NCBI GenBank assembly: GCA_037954015.1
Contig: CM075690.1
Coordinates: 47,946,415 to 48,010,414, forward strand
From: Psophocarpus tetragonolobus
Lineage: Eukaryota > Streptophyta > Magnoliopsida > Fabales > Fabaceae
Direction: 5' to 3'
Length of the DNA stretch: 64,000 bases
The notes under the pieces are model-generated. The model was not told the origin of the DNA, made no database searches, and worked only from the letters and a program-made list of their open reading frames with translations. Each line of letters opens with the position of its first letter. Positions within the stretch are counted from its first letter, which is position 1. The translations under genes were made by a program, and so were the position numbers. Below, one piece after another: positions 1-9,592 of this stretch.

Positions 1-1
1 A

Positions 2-559
2 AGAGGAGAACGAAGAAATGAGCAAGTCGGCCAACAAAACTGGCGTGGCCGAGGTCAGGCCTGAGGTGGTCGAGGTCAGACTCGAGGTGGTCGGACAAAC
101 ACAAACAACATTGAATGCTATAACTGTGGGAAGTATGGGCATTATGCCAAGGATTGCTACTCGGTAAAATGCTACAACTGTGGAAAGATGGGCCATATTT
201 CCAAAGATTGTAGGTCCGAGAAGAAAAATAAGGAGCCAACAAACTTTCTTGCCGAGAAAGAAGATGAAGGATTGCTGCTGGTGACAAACATTCCAGAAAC
301 CGAGGTCAAACCGAGCTATTCTAATAATTCGGTTTGGTACTTGGACACTGGTGCAAGTAACCATATGTGTGGTGACGAGATTTTATTCAAAGTACTTTCA
401 AAGGTGGGATCCGGATCCGTTTCTTTCGGCGATGCATCGAAAGTAACCGTCAAAGGTCAAGGAAAGATCTGGTATCAACAGGAAAATAGGCGAATCGGAG
501 AGATTAGAGATGTATACTATGTACCTGATCTCAAAAGCAACATAGTGAGCATGGGATAG
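2..559 (+). pseudogene. Copia-1 Gag C-terminus (two zinc knuckles) and aspartic protease
   Basis: This is the nucleocapsid end of Gag followed by the retropepsin that cleaves the polyprotein inside the virus-like particle. A Gly/Arg-rich stretch at about 38-105 is followed by two CX2CX4HX4C knuckles (about 118-212) that would bind element RNA. The protease motif LDTGASNHM lies near 341-367, with Asp in the DTG triad. An in-frame TGA at 62-64 falls in the RGG-like stretch where Arg (CGA) is expected. A TAG at 557-559 ends the open segment, but the following codons continue the same protein in the same frame. Copia family is sure; clade was not assigned. Confidence 0.85.
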
Positions 560-562
560 ATA

Positions 563-1390
563 ATGGAGAAGAGGTACTCGGTTCTGATGAAGGACCGAGA
601 ATTACAACTGAGGGATAAACTCGGAAGGCTCATCGCCCAAGTAGAAATGAAGAAAAATCGCATGTACAAACTTGAGTTGAAAATAGTTCAAGATAAATGC
701 ATGCAACTTGATATGGAGGATGAGGCCATGAAGTGGCATTTGCGGTTCGATCATCTTCACTTCGGAGGGTTGACTAAGTTGGTGAAAAAGGAGATGGTGC
801 TCGGTTTGCCCAAAATGGAATTTGAAAAGAGGTTCTGTGAAGAATGTGTGATCGAAAAGCAAGCGAGGAATTCTTTCCCATAGAGCTCTGAGTACCGAGC
901 AAAGAAGCAGCTCGAACTAATCCATACCGACTTGTGTGGGCCAATAACTCCAGAATCATTTAGTGGTAAGAGATATTTCGTCTCTTTCATTGATGATTTC
1001 TCAAGAAAGACGTGGGTTTACTTTCTGAAGGAGAAGTCAGAATTGTTTGAAACTTTCCAGAAGTTCAAAGTGATGGTAGAGAAAGAAACAAACAAAGTCA
1101 TCAAAACAGTCTGATCTGATAGAGGAGACGAGTTCACTTCTGCCAAGTTCAACAAATACTATGAGGAACATGGAATCAAGCTTTTCTTGATGGCTCCATA
1201 TTCTCCACAACAAAATGGTGTAGCAGAACGAAAGAACCGAACCATTCTCGACATGGTTCGATCTATGTTGAAAGGGAAGAATATGCCGAAAAAGTTTTGG
1301 GCAGAGGCGGTACAATGCGCAGTCTATGTGCAAAATAGATGTCCACATGCAAAGTTAGGCGAAAAGACGCCTTAGGAGATTTGGAGTGGT
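563..1390 (+). pseudogene. Copia-1 GAG-pre-integrase and integrase core, with stops
   Basis: The integrase inserts the cDNA into host DNA. The GAG-pre-integrase zinc-binding part (WHLRFDHLHFGG, then CEECVIEKQ) lies at 730-870. The catalytic core follows, with first Asp in HTDLCGPITP (about 925-950), second Asp in the SDRGDEF segment (about 1115-1135) and Glu in NGVAERKNRT (about 1213-1242). The D,D,E residues are present. Stops at 881-883 (TAG), 1112-1114 (TGA) and 1373-1375 (TAG) interrupt an otherwise continuous frame, so no full enzyme can be made. The TGA sits where Arg of the usual V-R-S-D-R-G run is expected. Confidence 0.87.
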
Positions 1391-2912
1391 GTGAAGCCGA
1401 GTGTCTCTCATCTAAAGGTGTTCGGTAGCGTGGCCTATGGGCAAGTACCAAGTCAGCACAAGACAAAATTAGAAGATCGGAGCAAGAAGTACATATTTAT
1501 CAGGTATGATAAAAATTCTAAAGCATATAAATTGTTTGATCCTGTTAACAAGAAAGTAGTGGTGAGCCGAGATGTTCATGTGGAGGAAACGAAGAAATGG
1601 TGCTGGAGTAACCTAGTCGAAAAAGAAACTAGCTCGGAGATTGTTGTACCTTCAACAACAACAACCACCGAGTCCTCACATGAAGAAACTGAGCCACAAC
1701 AGCCCAGGATGAGAAGTCTACAGGAAATATACGACACTACAAATGAAGTTCATGTTGTATGTCTTCTGGCCGACTCTGAAGATTTGAACTTTGAGAAAGC
1801 TGTCCAAGAAGAGAAGTGGAGAACAACCATGGATGAGGAGATTGGAGCGATTGAACGCAACAAAACTTGGGAATTGATTGATCTTCCTGAAGGATCTAGA
1901 CCCATTGGAGTAAAATGGGTGTACAGAAAGAAGATGAATGTTGAGGGAGAGGTTGAGCGTTATAAGGCTCGACTTGTGGTAAACGGCTATAGACAGAAAG
2001 AGGGGATAGACTACGATGAAGTATTTGCTCCTGTAACGAGAATGGAGTCAATCCGACTCCTGGTATCGTTAGCTGCTCAAAACCAATGGCCAATTCTACA
2101 GATGGATGTGAAGTCGGCCTTTCTAAATGGAGTGTTGAAAGAGGAGGTGTATGTCGAGCAACCACTCGGGTACATGAAGAGAGGGGATGAGAAGAAAGTG
2201 CTGAGATTGAAAAAGGCCCTCTATGGACTGAAGCAGGCTCCCTGTGCCTGGAATGAGAGAATTGACGGGTATTTCAAGAAAACTGGGTACGAGCAATGTC
2301 CGTACGAACATGCTTTGTACACAAAGAAATCAGGAAAGGATATGATGGTAGTTGCTCTCTATGTCGACAACCTCATATTCACCAAAAGCAACACGAAGCT
2401 GATTAAGGAGTTTAAGGAGGTAATGGGAAAAGATTTCGAGATGACAGACTTAGGCTTGATGAAATATTTTCTTGGCCTGGAAGTGAAGCAATTGGAAGAA
2501 GGGATTTTTATAGCGCAAGAGAGGTACGCGCTTGAAATTCTAAAGAAGTTTAAAATGGAGGACTGCAACCCGGTTTCTACTCCAATGGAACCAGGCACTA
2601 AACTCTCGAAGTTTGGTGGAGGAGAACGAGCTGATTCTGGGAGATATCGAAGTTTAATTGGAAGTCTAAGGTACCTTACAAGCACGAGACCCGACTTAAT
2701 GTTGAGTGTTGGGATAGTGAGCAGATTCATGGAGGATCCAAGCTATACACATTGGAAGGCCTTGAAGAGAATTCTGAGATATATTCGAGGAACCCTATCA
2801 CTTGGTCTTTTCTATTCAAAATCAGATGACTATCGACTAGTGGGTTACTCAGATAGCGATTGGTGTGGTGATGTTGATGACCGGAAAAGTACTTCGGGTT
2901 ACGTATTCCTAC
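1391..2912 (+). pseudogene. Copia-1 reverse transcriptase, active-site Asp changed
   Basis: This is the RNA-dependent DNA polymerase domain of the copia Pol protein. Landmarks are the integrase tail (HLKVFGSVAY, near 1408), the RT start KWVYRKKMN (about 1914), KARLVVNGYRQKEGIDYDE, QMDVKSAFLNG (about 2098) and LYGLKQAPCAW (about 2219). The segment is open for its whole length. The catalytic box at 2360-2371 reads YVDN rather than the invariant YVDD; a GAC/GAT to AAC change would do this. The loss of the second Asp means the enzyme would be inactive even without the other lesions. The RNase H start GYSDSDWCGD is near 2842. Confidence 0.9.
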
Positions 2913-3305
2913 TCAGCTTTCACTTGGCTGTCAAAAAAGCAGCCCATTGTAACCCTGTCTACTTGCGAGGCAGAGTATGTGGCGGCCTCTTAGAGCGTGT
3001 GTCATGCAGTCTGGCTTTTAAATCTATTAAGGCATTTGGGAGTGATCCAAAATGAAGGGACTGTGATCCGAGTTGATAACAAGTCGGCGATCGAGTTGGC
3101 AAAGAACCCAGTTAATCACGGAAGGAGCAAGCACATCAACGTCCGTTTTCATTTCATCCGAGAACAAGTCAAAGAAGGAAAAGTTAAGCTGGAGAATGTT
3201 GAAAGCCGAGCTCAAGCCGCGGATATACTCACCAATCCACTGCCGACCACACTGCTGGAGAATTGCAAAAGGCTTATGGGAATGAGAAATGGGAAGAGTA
3301 TTTAA
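2913..3305 (+). pseudogene. Copia-1 RNase H C-terminal part, frameshifted
   Basis: RNase H degrades the RNA strand of the RNA:DNA hybrid. The domain begins upstream in the RT frame and continues in a different frame from about 2913, so a short indel lies between about 2905 and 2913. In the new frame the conserved run FTWLSKKQPIVTLSTCEAEY is readable, then a TAG at 2991-2993, then AVWLLNLLRHLGV, the metal-binding Asp in IRVDNKSAIEL (about 3068-3100), and the copia tail KHINVRFHFIREQV and ADILTNPLP. The natural stop is TAA at 3303-3305, just before the polypurine tract. Confidence 0.85.
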
Positions 3306-3309
3306 GTTT

Positions 3310-3319
3310 AAGGGGGAGA
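3310..3319 (+). promoter_or_regulatory. Copia-1 polypurine tract
   Basis: The purine run AAGGGGGAG directly after the polyprotein stop is the expected primer for plus-strand DNA synthesis, and marks the upstream edge of the 3' LTR. Confidence 0.8.
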
Positions 3320-3718
3320 TTTATTATAAAACTTAAATTAACAAACTTTATTTCTTGTTGTTTGGTATTCCTAGATAGCATTTGGTATTCCTAGATAGCA
3401 TTAATGGTTTTAGGTGGTAGACCTATAGGCATCATATTTTATCTCTAGTATTTGAAAAGACAAAACTTTTGATTTATCTCCAGCATGTGAATGGGCAAAT
3501 CTTTTTTCCTATAAATACTTGTATCAGCACATTTGAAATGAAGCAGAAAAAAGAAAGAGTTTTTAAAGAGCTGCCAACCTTTTGCTTTCTTGTTGCCAAC
3601 ACTAATTCTCAATCCTGTTAAAATTTGAGGGGTACAAACACTTATATCCTTGATCTATATCAGGGTTTTACTACTATAATTTCCTTTAGTACTGATATTC
3701 TTTTGTTGTGTTTTTACA
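3320..3718 (+). repeat. Copia-1 3' LTR
   Basis: The sequence after the polypurine tract has a TATA-like TATAAATA at 3510-3517 and then R/U5-like sequence. The first bases are not a clean TG, so the start appears mutated. The end near TTTTTACA (3711-3718) is chosen because it finishes in CA; without a 5' LTR to compare, both edges are approximate. Confidence 0.6.
3361..3400. repeat. Perfect 20-bp tandem duplication in the Copia-1 LTR
   Basis: Two identical adjacent copies of TTTGGTATTCCTAGATAGCA lie in the U3 part of the LTR, 3361-3380 and 3381-3400. Short U3 tandem repeats in LTRs can be enhancer duplications, but replication slippage explains this equally well. Confidence 0.9.
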
Positions 3719-6002
3719 GTGGAAGAAGACCAACCAAATAAATGCAACCTTTTAATGTTACAACTAATTTGTTACACATGACACAAAATATGATGCTAGG
3801 GAAACAAGCATGCATGATATATAATAAAAGTGATATTGAATTCTTGAACATTGTCTTGATCATGGAAGGAAATTTAATTGAGTGAAAACAGTATCAAATT
3901 TGAAAAAGGATAAAAAACCTATGGATATAAAGGGCAAAGCAAGGTGGGGTTTGGCATAGTGTCATCAAAATATGATCTAGAATGAAATCAAAATCAGCAT
4001 CCCACGAAGAGATAAAGAAATTGATTAAAGAACCAAAAACAAGCCAACATGAAAATCAATAGAGAAGAAGAAGAGACCAACATGAAAATCAAACCCTGCT
4101 TAAAAACAGAAATAGAACCCTACTCAAAAAGCCAAATCAATAAAATCAAACCCTACTCAATGAAATTAGGAGAAAACAAAACCCCCTACTCAAAAATCCA
4201 AATCAATAAAATCAAGTCGTAAACATAAATTAATAGACAACACACATAAAGGGAGAACACGAACCTATGAGAGAGCGCGAACCTACAAGAGGACATGAAC
4301 CCGTGAGATGAAGAGAGACCTAGGGTGTAAGACAAAAATAGAGAAGAAAAATAGGCCTAGGACAAAGAAAGCTACCTTAAGTCTGCCTTTTCGAAATGCA
4401 AAGAGTGAAACACAGAGAGTGAAACAAAGAGAATAAGTGCAATAAGGAGGAGAATAGCGATGGTGAGGTTTGAGGATTTTGTTTTGGTGGTGCAATGAAG
4501 GTTTGTGGATTTTCTTTAATATTTTCAAGCTTTCTATTTGGCGCGAATGAAAATAGAATAGTGAAAGTATGGAGAGGTTTGAGGATTTCAAGTTCAAATT
4601 TTTACTTTTACCCCAAAGTTTTGTAATGGTTGTAATTTTATTTCTATAGACAACAAGAGAAAAGTGTGGTTTAAATTATCAATAGTTAAATAATTGTGGC
4701 ATATAGGTGTCCCCATTTCAGCAACCATTGCGTTACAGAAATAGGCAACGTTTTTTAAAAAATAAATGGAAGTAGCCAAATAAAACGTATATTATAAGTC
4801 ATACTTGTAAAAGTGTTGCGTTTTTCTTGTATAGTCGAAACTTCTATAACCGTGGACTTGTGTAACATGGACTAAAGTAAATTTTGCTATAGTGATCATA
4901 ACAAAAGGTCTTAGCAAAAGCCTCAAAGCCATATCTGAACAACAATATTTGTATCACCTACTATAATTAGATTTGTTTACACGTTGTGATCTACATCGGG
5001 AACTTATTTACAAAGAGATGTCTCATTGCTTTATTCTAGGACTTGCTTTAATTCTTTCTTTGTTTACAGTTGATTGGTAATAGTGGTTATTAAGTATTTA
5101 CAGTGATTACAATTGTTAAACCTAAAATTATCATATGTATTATTTTATGGTACTTTGGGTACCTTATTATTATATATTATTATTTCAGTAAAAAAATTAC
5201 AAAAGAATTCAGCACAATGGATTGGAAGTCCTTTCTCCAAGTCATAACATTATTTGGTTTAATTTCTACTCTAGATTTTGTAATTAAGTGGGTTGACTTG
5301 ATTCTTGATCGGTTAGACTATCATTTGTGGTCCATGGTAACCAAATGGATTTCATCTCCTTTAATTTTTTTCTTCTAGAGGATGTACTGAGCAGGGTCAT
5401 TTCTAAACAAATCCAAAATGGGAAACCCTTGCCCTATATATGTGCCTCGAGCATATATAGTATTAAATTACAATTCGGAACAACACATAAAATATCAGAA
5501 CGCATCTGCATCATGTCTCCAATGGAACTGCAATAGAACTACATTGGAACCTTAACATGAATACAAAGTTGTACTATCTTATAAATAAAACATGAAATGG
5601 CCATTTTCTAACAATCATGGGGAGGGTTCAACTTATGCAATCCATTTTTTATGCTTGACCCACTGGATTGCTGCAAAAGGTTGACATTTGGATTCGTAAT
5701 TTTATATGGTTTGGGGACATCAACACTAAAAATTGTTACTGTTTCTTGGAAAGATGTCTTTTGTCCCTCCCCTTGCTCATGAGTGTTAGGTCTGAGATTC
5801 ATCAAAGACATCAATATTCAAGCTGAATCTTCTTTGAATTGTCTCTGTGGGTATCACAACTGTTGCAGTTGCAACTATTATGGTTGTTGGAATGCGGATT
5901 GCAACTATTACACAATGAAATTATCATATGTTTATACTAAATCTAAAAACCAATTTTTATCTAACTATATATATTACAATAAAATTTGTTATTACAATTT
6001 AT
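3719..6002. other. AT-rich intergenic DNA, no supported gene
   Basis: Only short, low-complexity open frames occur, none with a recognisable domain. A degenerate 66-bp direct repeat is visible: the words around 4118-4150 recur nearly identically at 4184-4216 (CCCTACTC, then CCAAATCAATAAAATCAA). No transposon ends were recognised. Confidence 0.6.
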
Positions 6003-6168
6003 TATTACAATGGGTCAAAAGTCCACTGTAATAGACAAAAAATACATTGTAATGCACATTTACAGTAGGTTTATAGTGGGTCAAATATCCAACTATAATT
6101 CTTGAGTCGGAGTGTGCTATTGTGACCCACAGTAATCCTTATTATAAAATCCACTATATACAGTGGAT
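6003..6168. repeat. Cluster of short inverted repeats (hairpin-prone)
   Basis: Three hairpin candidates lie close together: ATTACAATGG (6004-6013) with CCACTGTAAT (6023-6032), 9 of 10 pairs; GTGGGTCA (6076-6083) with TGACCCAC (6123-6130), perfect; and ATCCACT/AGTGGAT (6149-6168), perfect 7-bp arms. Words such as ACAGTGG and GTGGGTCA recur. This may be part of a worn DNA transposon, but no outer terminal repeats were found. Confidence 0.6.
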
Positions 6169-7059
6169 ATTACAGTGAGTTTAACTAAAGCTTACCATGG
6201 AGCTAAAAGATATCTTTTTAAAACAGCACCAACGCGGATAGATTAATTATAGACAGGCACCAATAAAGAAGTTAGAAAAAGGAAAAGGGTATCGAAAAAG
6301 TTGGTATGCAAAGTTAGAAGTTAATAAGAAAGGGAAATAAAATAAGAAAAAAGATAAATGAAATACCCCAGAGTTGGCTTCTATTGGATGGTCCAAGTCC
6401 ATATGGCAACATAGCTCAAAACGATCAAAATCCTGAGCGCGAAAAGGGCATGGATAAGTTGACCTCAACTCCTCGTCCTCATTGACCTCATCAAAATCGA
6501 AGAAGAGCTCTGCTTCTATTGGATGGTCCACTTTTTGCGTTCATGTTGCAGATGCATTGCCGCCACTACTGCAACTGCATGTTCTTGTTTTGATTGTAGT
6601 TAATTTATATATTTTTTTATTAAGTATTGCTTTTCCTTTCATTCATATGCAATTGTTACGTAATCTTTTTTGTTATGTATCGTTTTACCTTTGATGGTTG
6701 TCTAAATTCCAAAATTCAATATTTTTAATTTTGTTATATATTACTTGTATATACTTTGTATTTCTGTTGACGATACCCAGAAGAGTAGGTAGTTATGATA
6801 TCTTGTATCAGGATAAGACTTAAGGAAGATGGAAAGCACACATAAACTAAGGAAGAGAAAGACCATCACTAAGATTTGTCAACATCAAGCAAATAAATTA
6901 TGACATAAAACCGAAAAGTGTTAACTCCTTAATAAGTATAACAAATTGCACAAGTACAAATGATAAGTAGAGTATTGATTCTACATATGCTTGTAATTAA
7001 ATTAGATTCATTGATTTAAAATGAAGAAACTATTTTTTTCAGTGAAAAATTATGCAATT
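6169..7059. other. Intergenic DNA with a 19-bp direct repeat
   Basis: No gene is supported. GCTTCTATTGGATGGTCCA occurs at 6377-6395 and again at 6512-6530, about 135 bp apart, which makes an opposite-strand frame look internally repetitive. The rest is AT-rich. Confidence 0.55.
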
Positions 7060-7372
7060 AAGTTTAGTCCCTAAAATTTGAGAAAATATGGCTTTCGATT
7101 CCTGAAATTTAAAAATAATTATTTTAACCCTTGAATTATATTTAGTCTTTGTTCTCTACGTAAACACGTTAGGAATTTGCTGAGGTGGTTAATGGAGGTT
7201 CAAGTTTGACATTAGGAATTAAAATCTACCTATTAAATGTAGTCCATGTGGAAACTCATGTTTTGACCATGTTAGTATACAACTAACAAAACTTCTAAAC
7301 GAACAAAATTAAAACAAAAATCAATTAATTTTAGGGATTAAAAAATTATTTTTAAATTTCAGGGATGAAATA
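7060..7372. mobile_element. MITE-like inverted-repeat element (TTTAGTCCCTAAAATTT type)
   Basis: The left side carries TTTAGTCCCTAAAATTTG and TCCTGAAATTTAAAAATAAT. The right side (about 7322-7372) holds the reverse complement of both words: TTTTAGGGATTAAA and TTTTTAAATTTCAGGGATGA. These imperfect inverted ends of about 55 bp flank a non-coding middle of about 200 bp, as in a MITE. A related half-element may lie at 7830-7930. Superfamily and target duplication were not determined. Confidence 0.6.
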
Positions 7373-7376
7373 CTTA

Positions 7377-8495
7377 GAGTATGTTTGGTTTCCCATTTTA
7401 GCTAATTGAAAGTTGAAAAACTAGCTGAAATGGTAGCTAAAATAGTTTCATCTTTAGTTGGATATATAGCAAAAATTTAGGAACTTTTGTAGGAGCTACT
7501 AGCTTTTTCAAAAAAGCTAGCTGAGATAGCTTTTTAAAAAGATGTCCTCTTTTCAGCTACTAGCTGATTTTCTTTTTCAACTACATGGTGTGTTTGGAAA
7601 AACTAATTGAAAGCTGAAAAATAAATTGAAAGCTAAAAATCTGAAAATATAGTTGTAAGTGTTTAGTAAAATTAGTTAATCAACTAGAAGAAAGTTGTAA
7701 AATAATAAATAAGAGTATCATTAGTCATTAGATAAACAATGAGATATTTAAAATAATTATAACTTATTTTAGTAATATAAATTCATATATTTAAATTATA
7801 AATGAATCAAATTACATATTTAAATAAAGCTTAAATAAGGTTTTTGTGCCTAAAGTTTCATCAAAAATCACTTTGATTCTTGAAATTCAAAAATACTTTT
7901 ATTTCTCGAATTTTGTTTTGTATTAATGTTATTCATATAAGTTCTGGTACATTTGACTATATCGAATATGAAATTGAAAATTAAGGGAGTTAGGGTTGAG
8001 TAGGAAAGTCATTCATGAGTATAAAAGTGTGCTATTTATCTGCAATTTTTTAACGGCGTTAATTGGAGCTAAAATTAGTTATATATTTAAATTAGTTATG
8101 TATTTAAATTATAATTTCTATAATTAAATAAATACATTTTAAATTATAATTTTCTAAATTGTATATTTATATTATAAATTACTATAATTACATTAATGAA
8201 TGAGAGACAAATGAAGGAGAAAGGGGTTGTATAATATGATGAGAGAGAATTAGTGTGAGACAGTGCATTAATTAAGGAAGGATAAAGATGTAAAAGTAAA
8301 ATCAACTAGTAACTAAAAATAGGTGATCTTTAGGAAAAGTTGCTTGGAGTAGTTTTTTTTTTAAAAAAAGCTAGTAGCTGTTAAAAAAGCTCCTAGATTT
8401 TTACTATCCAAACGAAGCTGAAATCATTTCAGCTCCCACTTCAGCTAGCTTTTTCAACTTTCAGCTAGTTGAACTGACAAACCAAACACACTCAT
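7377..8495. mobile_element. MITE family 1, composite of two copies with GTGTTTGGT-type ends
   Basis: The left end reads GAGTATGTTTGGTTT and the right end (about 8440-8495) ends AACCAAACACACTCAT. The TIRs extend inward with AGCTAATTGAAAGTTGAAAA on the left and its approximate complement on the right. A second left end, GGTGTGTTTGGAAAAACTA, starts near 7586, so 7377-7585 looks like a truncated copy abutting a fuller copy at 7586-8495. The middle is very AT-rich and non-coding. Related copies lie at 8524-9160, 9170-9592 and 36220-36976. Confidence 0.65.
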
Positions 8496-8523
8496 ACTCT
8501 TGATTATTTAATGTATTATCCTC

Positions 8524-9160
8524 ACTATGAGTATATTTGACAAAACTAGCTGAAAAGGTTGCTAAAAACTAAAAGACTAATTGTATGTGTTTGGTAAAAC
8601 TAGTTTATCAATTGGCTGAAAGTTGTAAAATGATAAATAAGGGCATAATTAATCATTAGATTAACAACGATATATTTAAAATAATTATAAAATATTTTAA
8701 TAATATAAACGAATTAAATATTTAAATTATAAATTATTATAATCATATGTTTAAATTATATTTTATAATAACATATTTAAATTATAATTTCTATAATAAA
8801 ATATATAAATTTTAAATTATATATTTAAATTATAATTTTTTTAATTATATATTTATATTACATTAATGAAGGAGAGAGAAATGAATAAGAGATGTATAAT
8901 GTGATGAAAGAAAATTAATGGGAGAAAATGCATTGATTAACAAAGGGTAAACATGTAAAAATAAAATCAGCTAGTAACTAAAAATAGAAAATATTTTGGG
9001 AAAGTTACTTGGAGTAGATCTTTTGAAAAGATAATAACTCCTAAAAAATCTCATAGATCTTTTATATCCAAATGGTAATGAAATGATTTCAGCTACTATT
9101 TCAATTACTTCTTCAGCTTTTAGTTAGCAAAAATAACAGACCAAACACACTATATTCTTT
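8524..9160. mobile_element. MITE family 1, second copy
   Basis: It starts GAGTATATTTGACAAAACTAG and ends ACAGACCAAACACACTATAT, imperfect inverted ends matching the previous element. The subterminal words GTGTTTGGTAAAACTAG and AAGTTGTAAAATGATAAATA are shared with the other copies. No coding capacity. Confidence 0.65.
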
Positions 9161-9169
9161 CTTCTCACA

Positions 9170-9592
9170 TGATACAATTTTTTCCTGCTTCATTAATGTA
9201 ATTATGGTAAATTATAATTTAAATATATAATTATAAAAAAATTTAATATAAATATGTAATTTAAAATTTATATATTTAATTATAGAAATTTATAATTTAA
9301 ATATATAATTATAATAATTATTAATTTAAATATATAATTAATTTATATTATTAAAATATATTATAATTATTTCAAATACCTCAATATTGGTGTAGTAATT
9401 AATGATGCCGTTATTTTTTATTTTTACAACATTCAAATAGTTTATCAACTAGTTTTATCAAAACAATTACAATTAACTTTTCAGCTTTCGGTTTGTTTTC
9501 AACTTTCAGCTATCTTTTAGTTTTCAGCTAATTTTTTAGCTTTCAAATAACTTTTGAGCTAGTTTCATCAAACATACCCTTAATTAAGATGA
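9170..9592. mobile_element. MITE family 1, partial copy in opposite orientation
   Basis: Read on the minus strand, this begins GGGTATGTTTGATGAAACTA, then has AACTAGTTGATAAACTA and the same AT-rich body as the neighbouring copies. It seems to be one half of an element, lying inverted next to the 8524-9160 copy. Confidence 0.55.

Larger units (their letters stand above)
1..3718 (+). mobile_element. Copia-1: 5'-truncated Ty1/copia LTR retrotransposon
   Basis: The window opens inside a copia polyprotein. In order it shows Gag zinc knuckles, aspartic protease, GAG-pre-integrase, integrase, reverse transcriptase and RNase H; integrase before RT is the copia order. The polypurine tract and 3' LTR follow. 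The 5' LTR and most of gag lie upstream of the window. Almost all coding sequence stays in one frame (codons starting at position 2), but five in-frame stops and one frameshift interrupt it, so it is a defective copy. No 5' LTR is visible, so insertion age cannot be estimated here. Confidence 0.93.

Noticed and set aside
6247..6531. 94-codon minus-strand frame with a repeated DHPIEA motif
   Set aside because: The motif comes from a 19-bp direct repeat in the DNA; no domain, no supporting context. Possible but unsupported.
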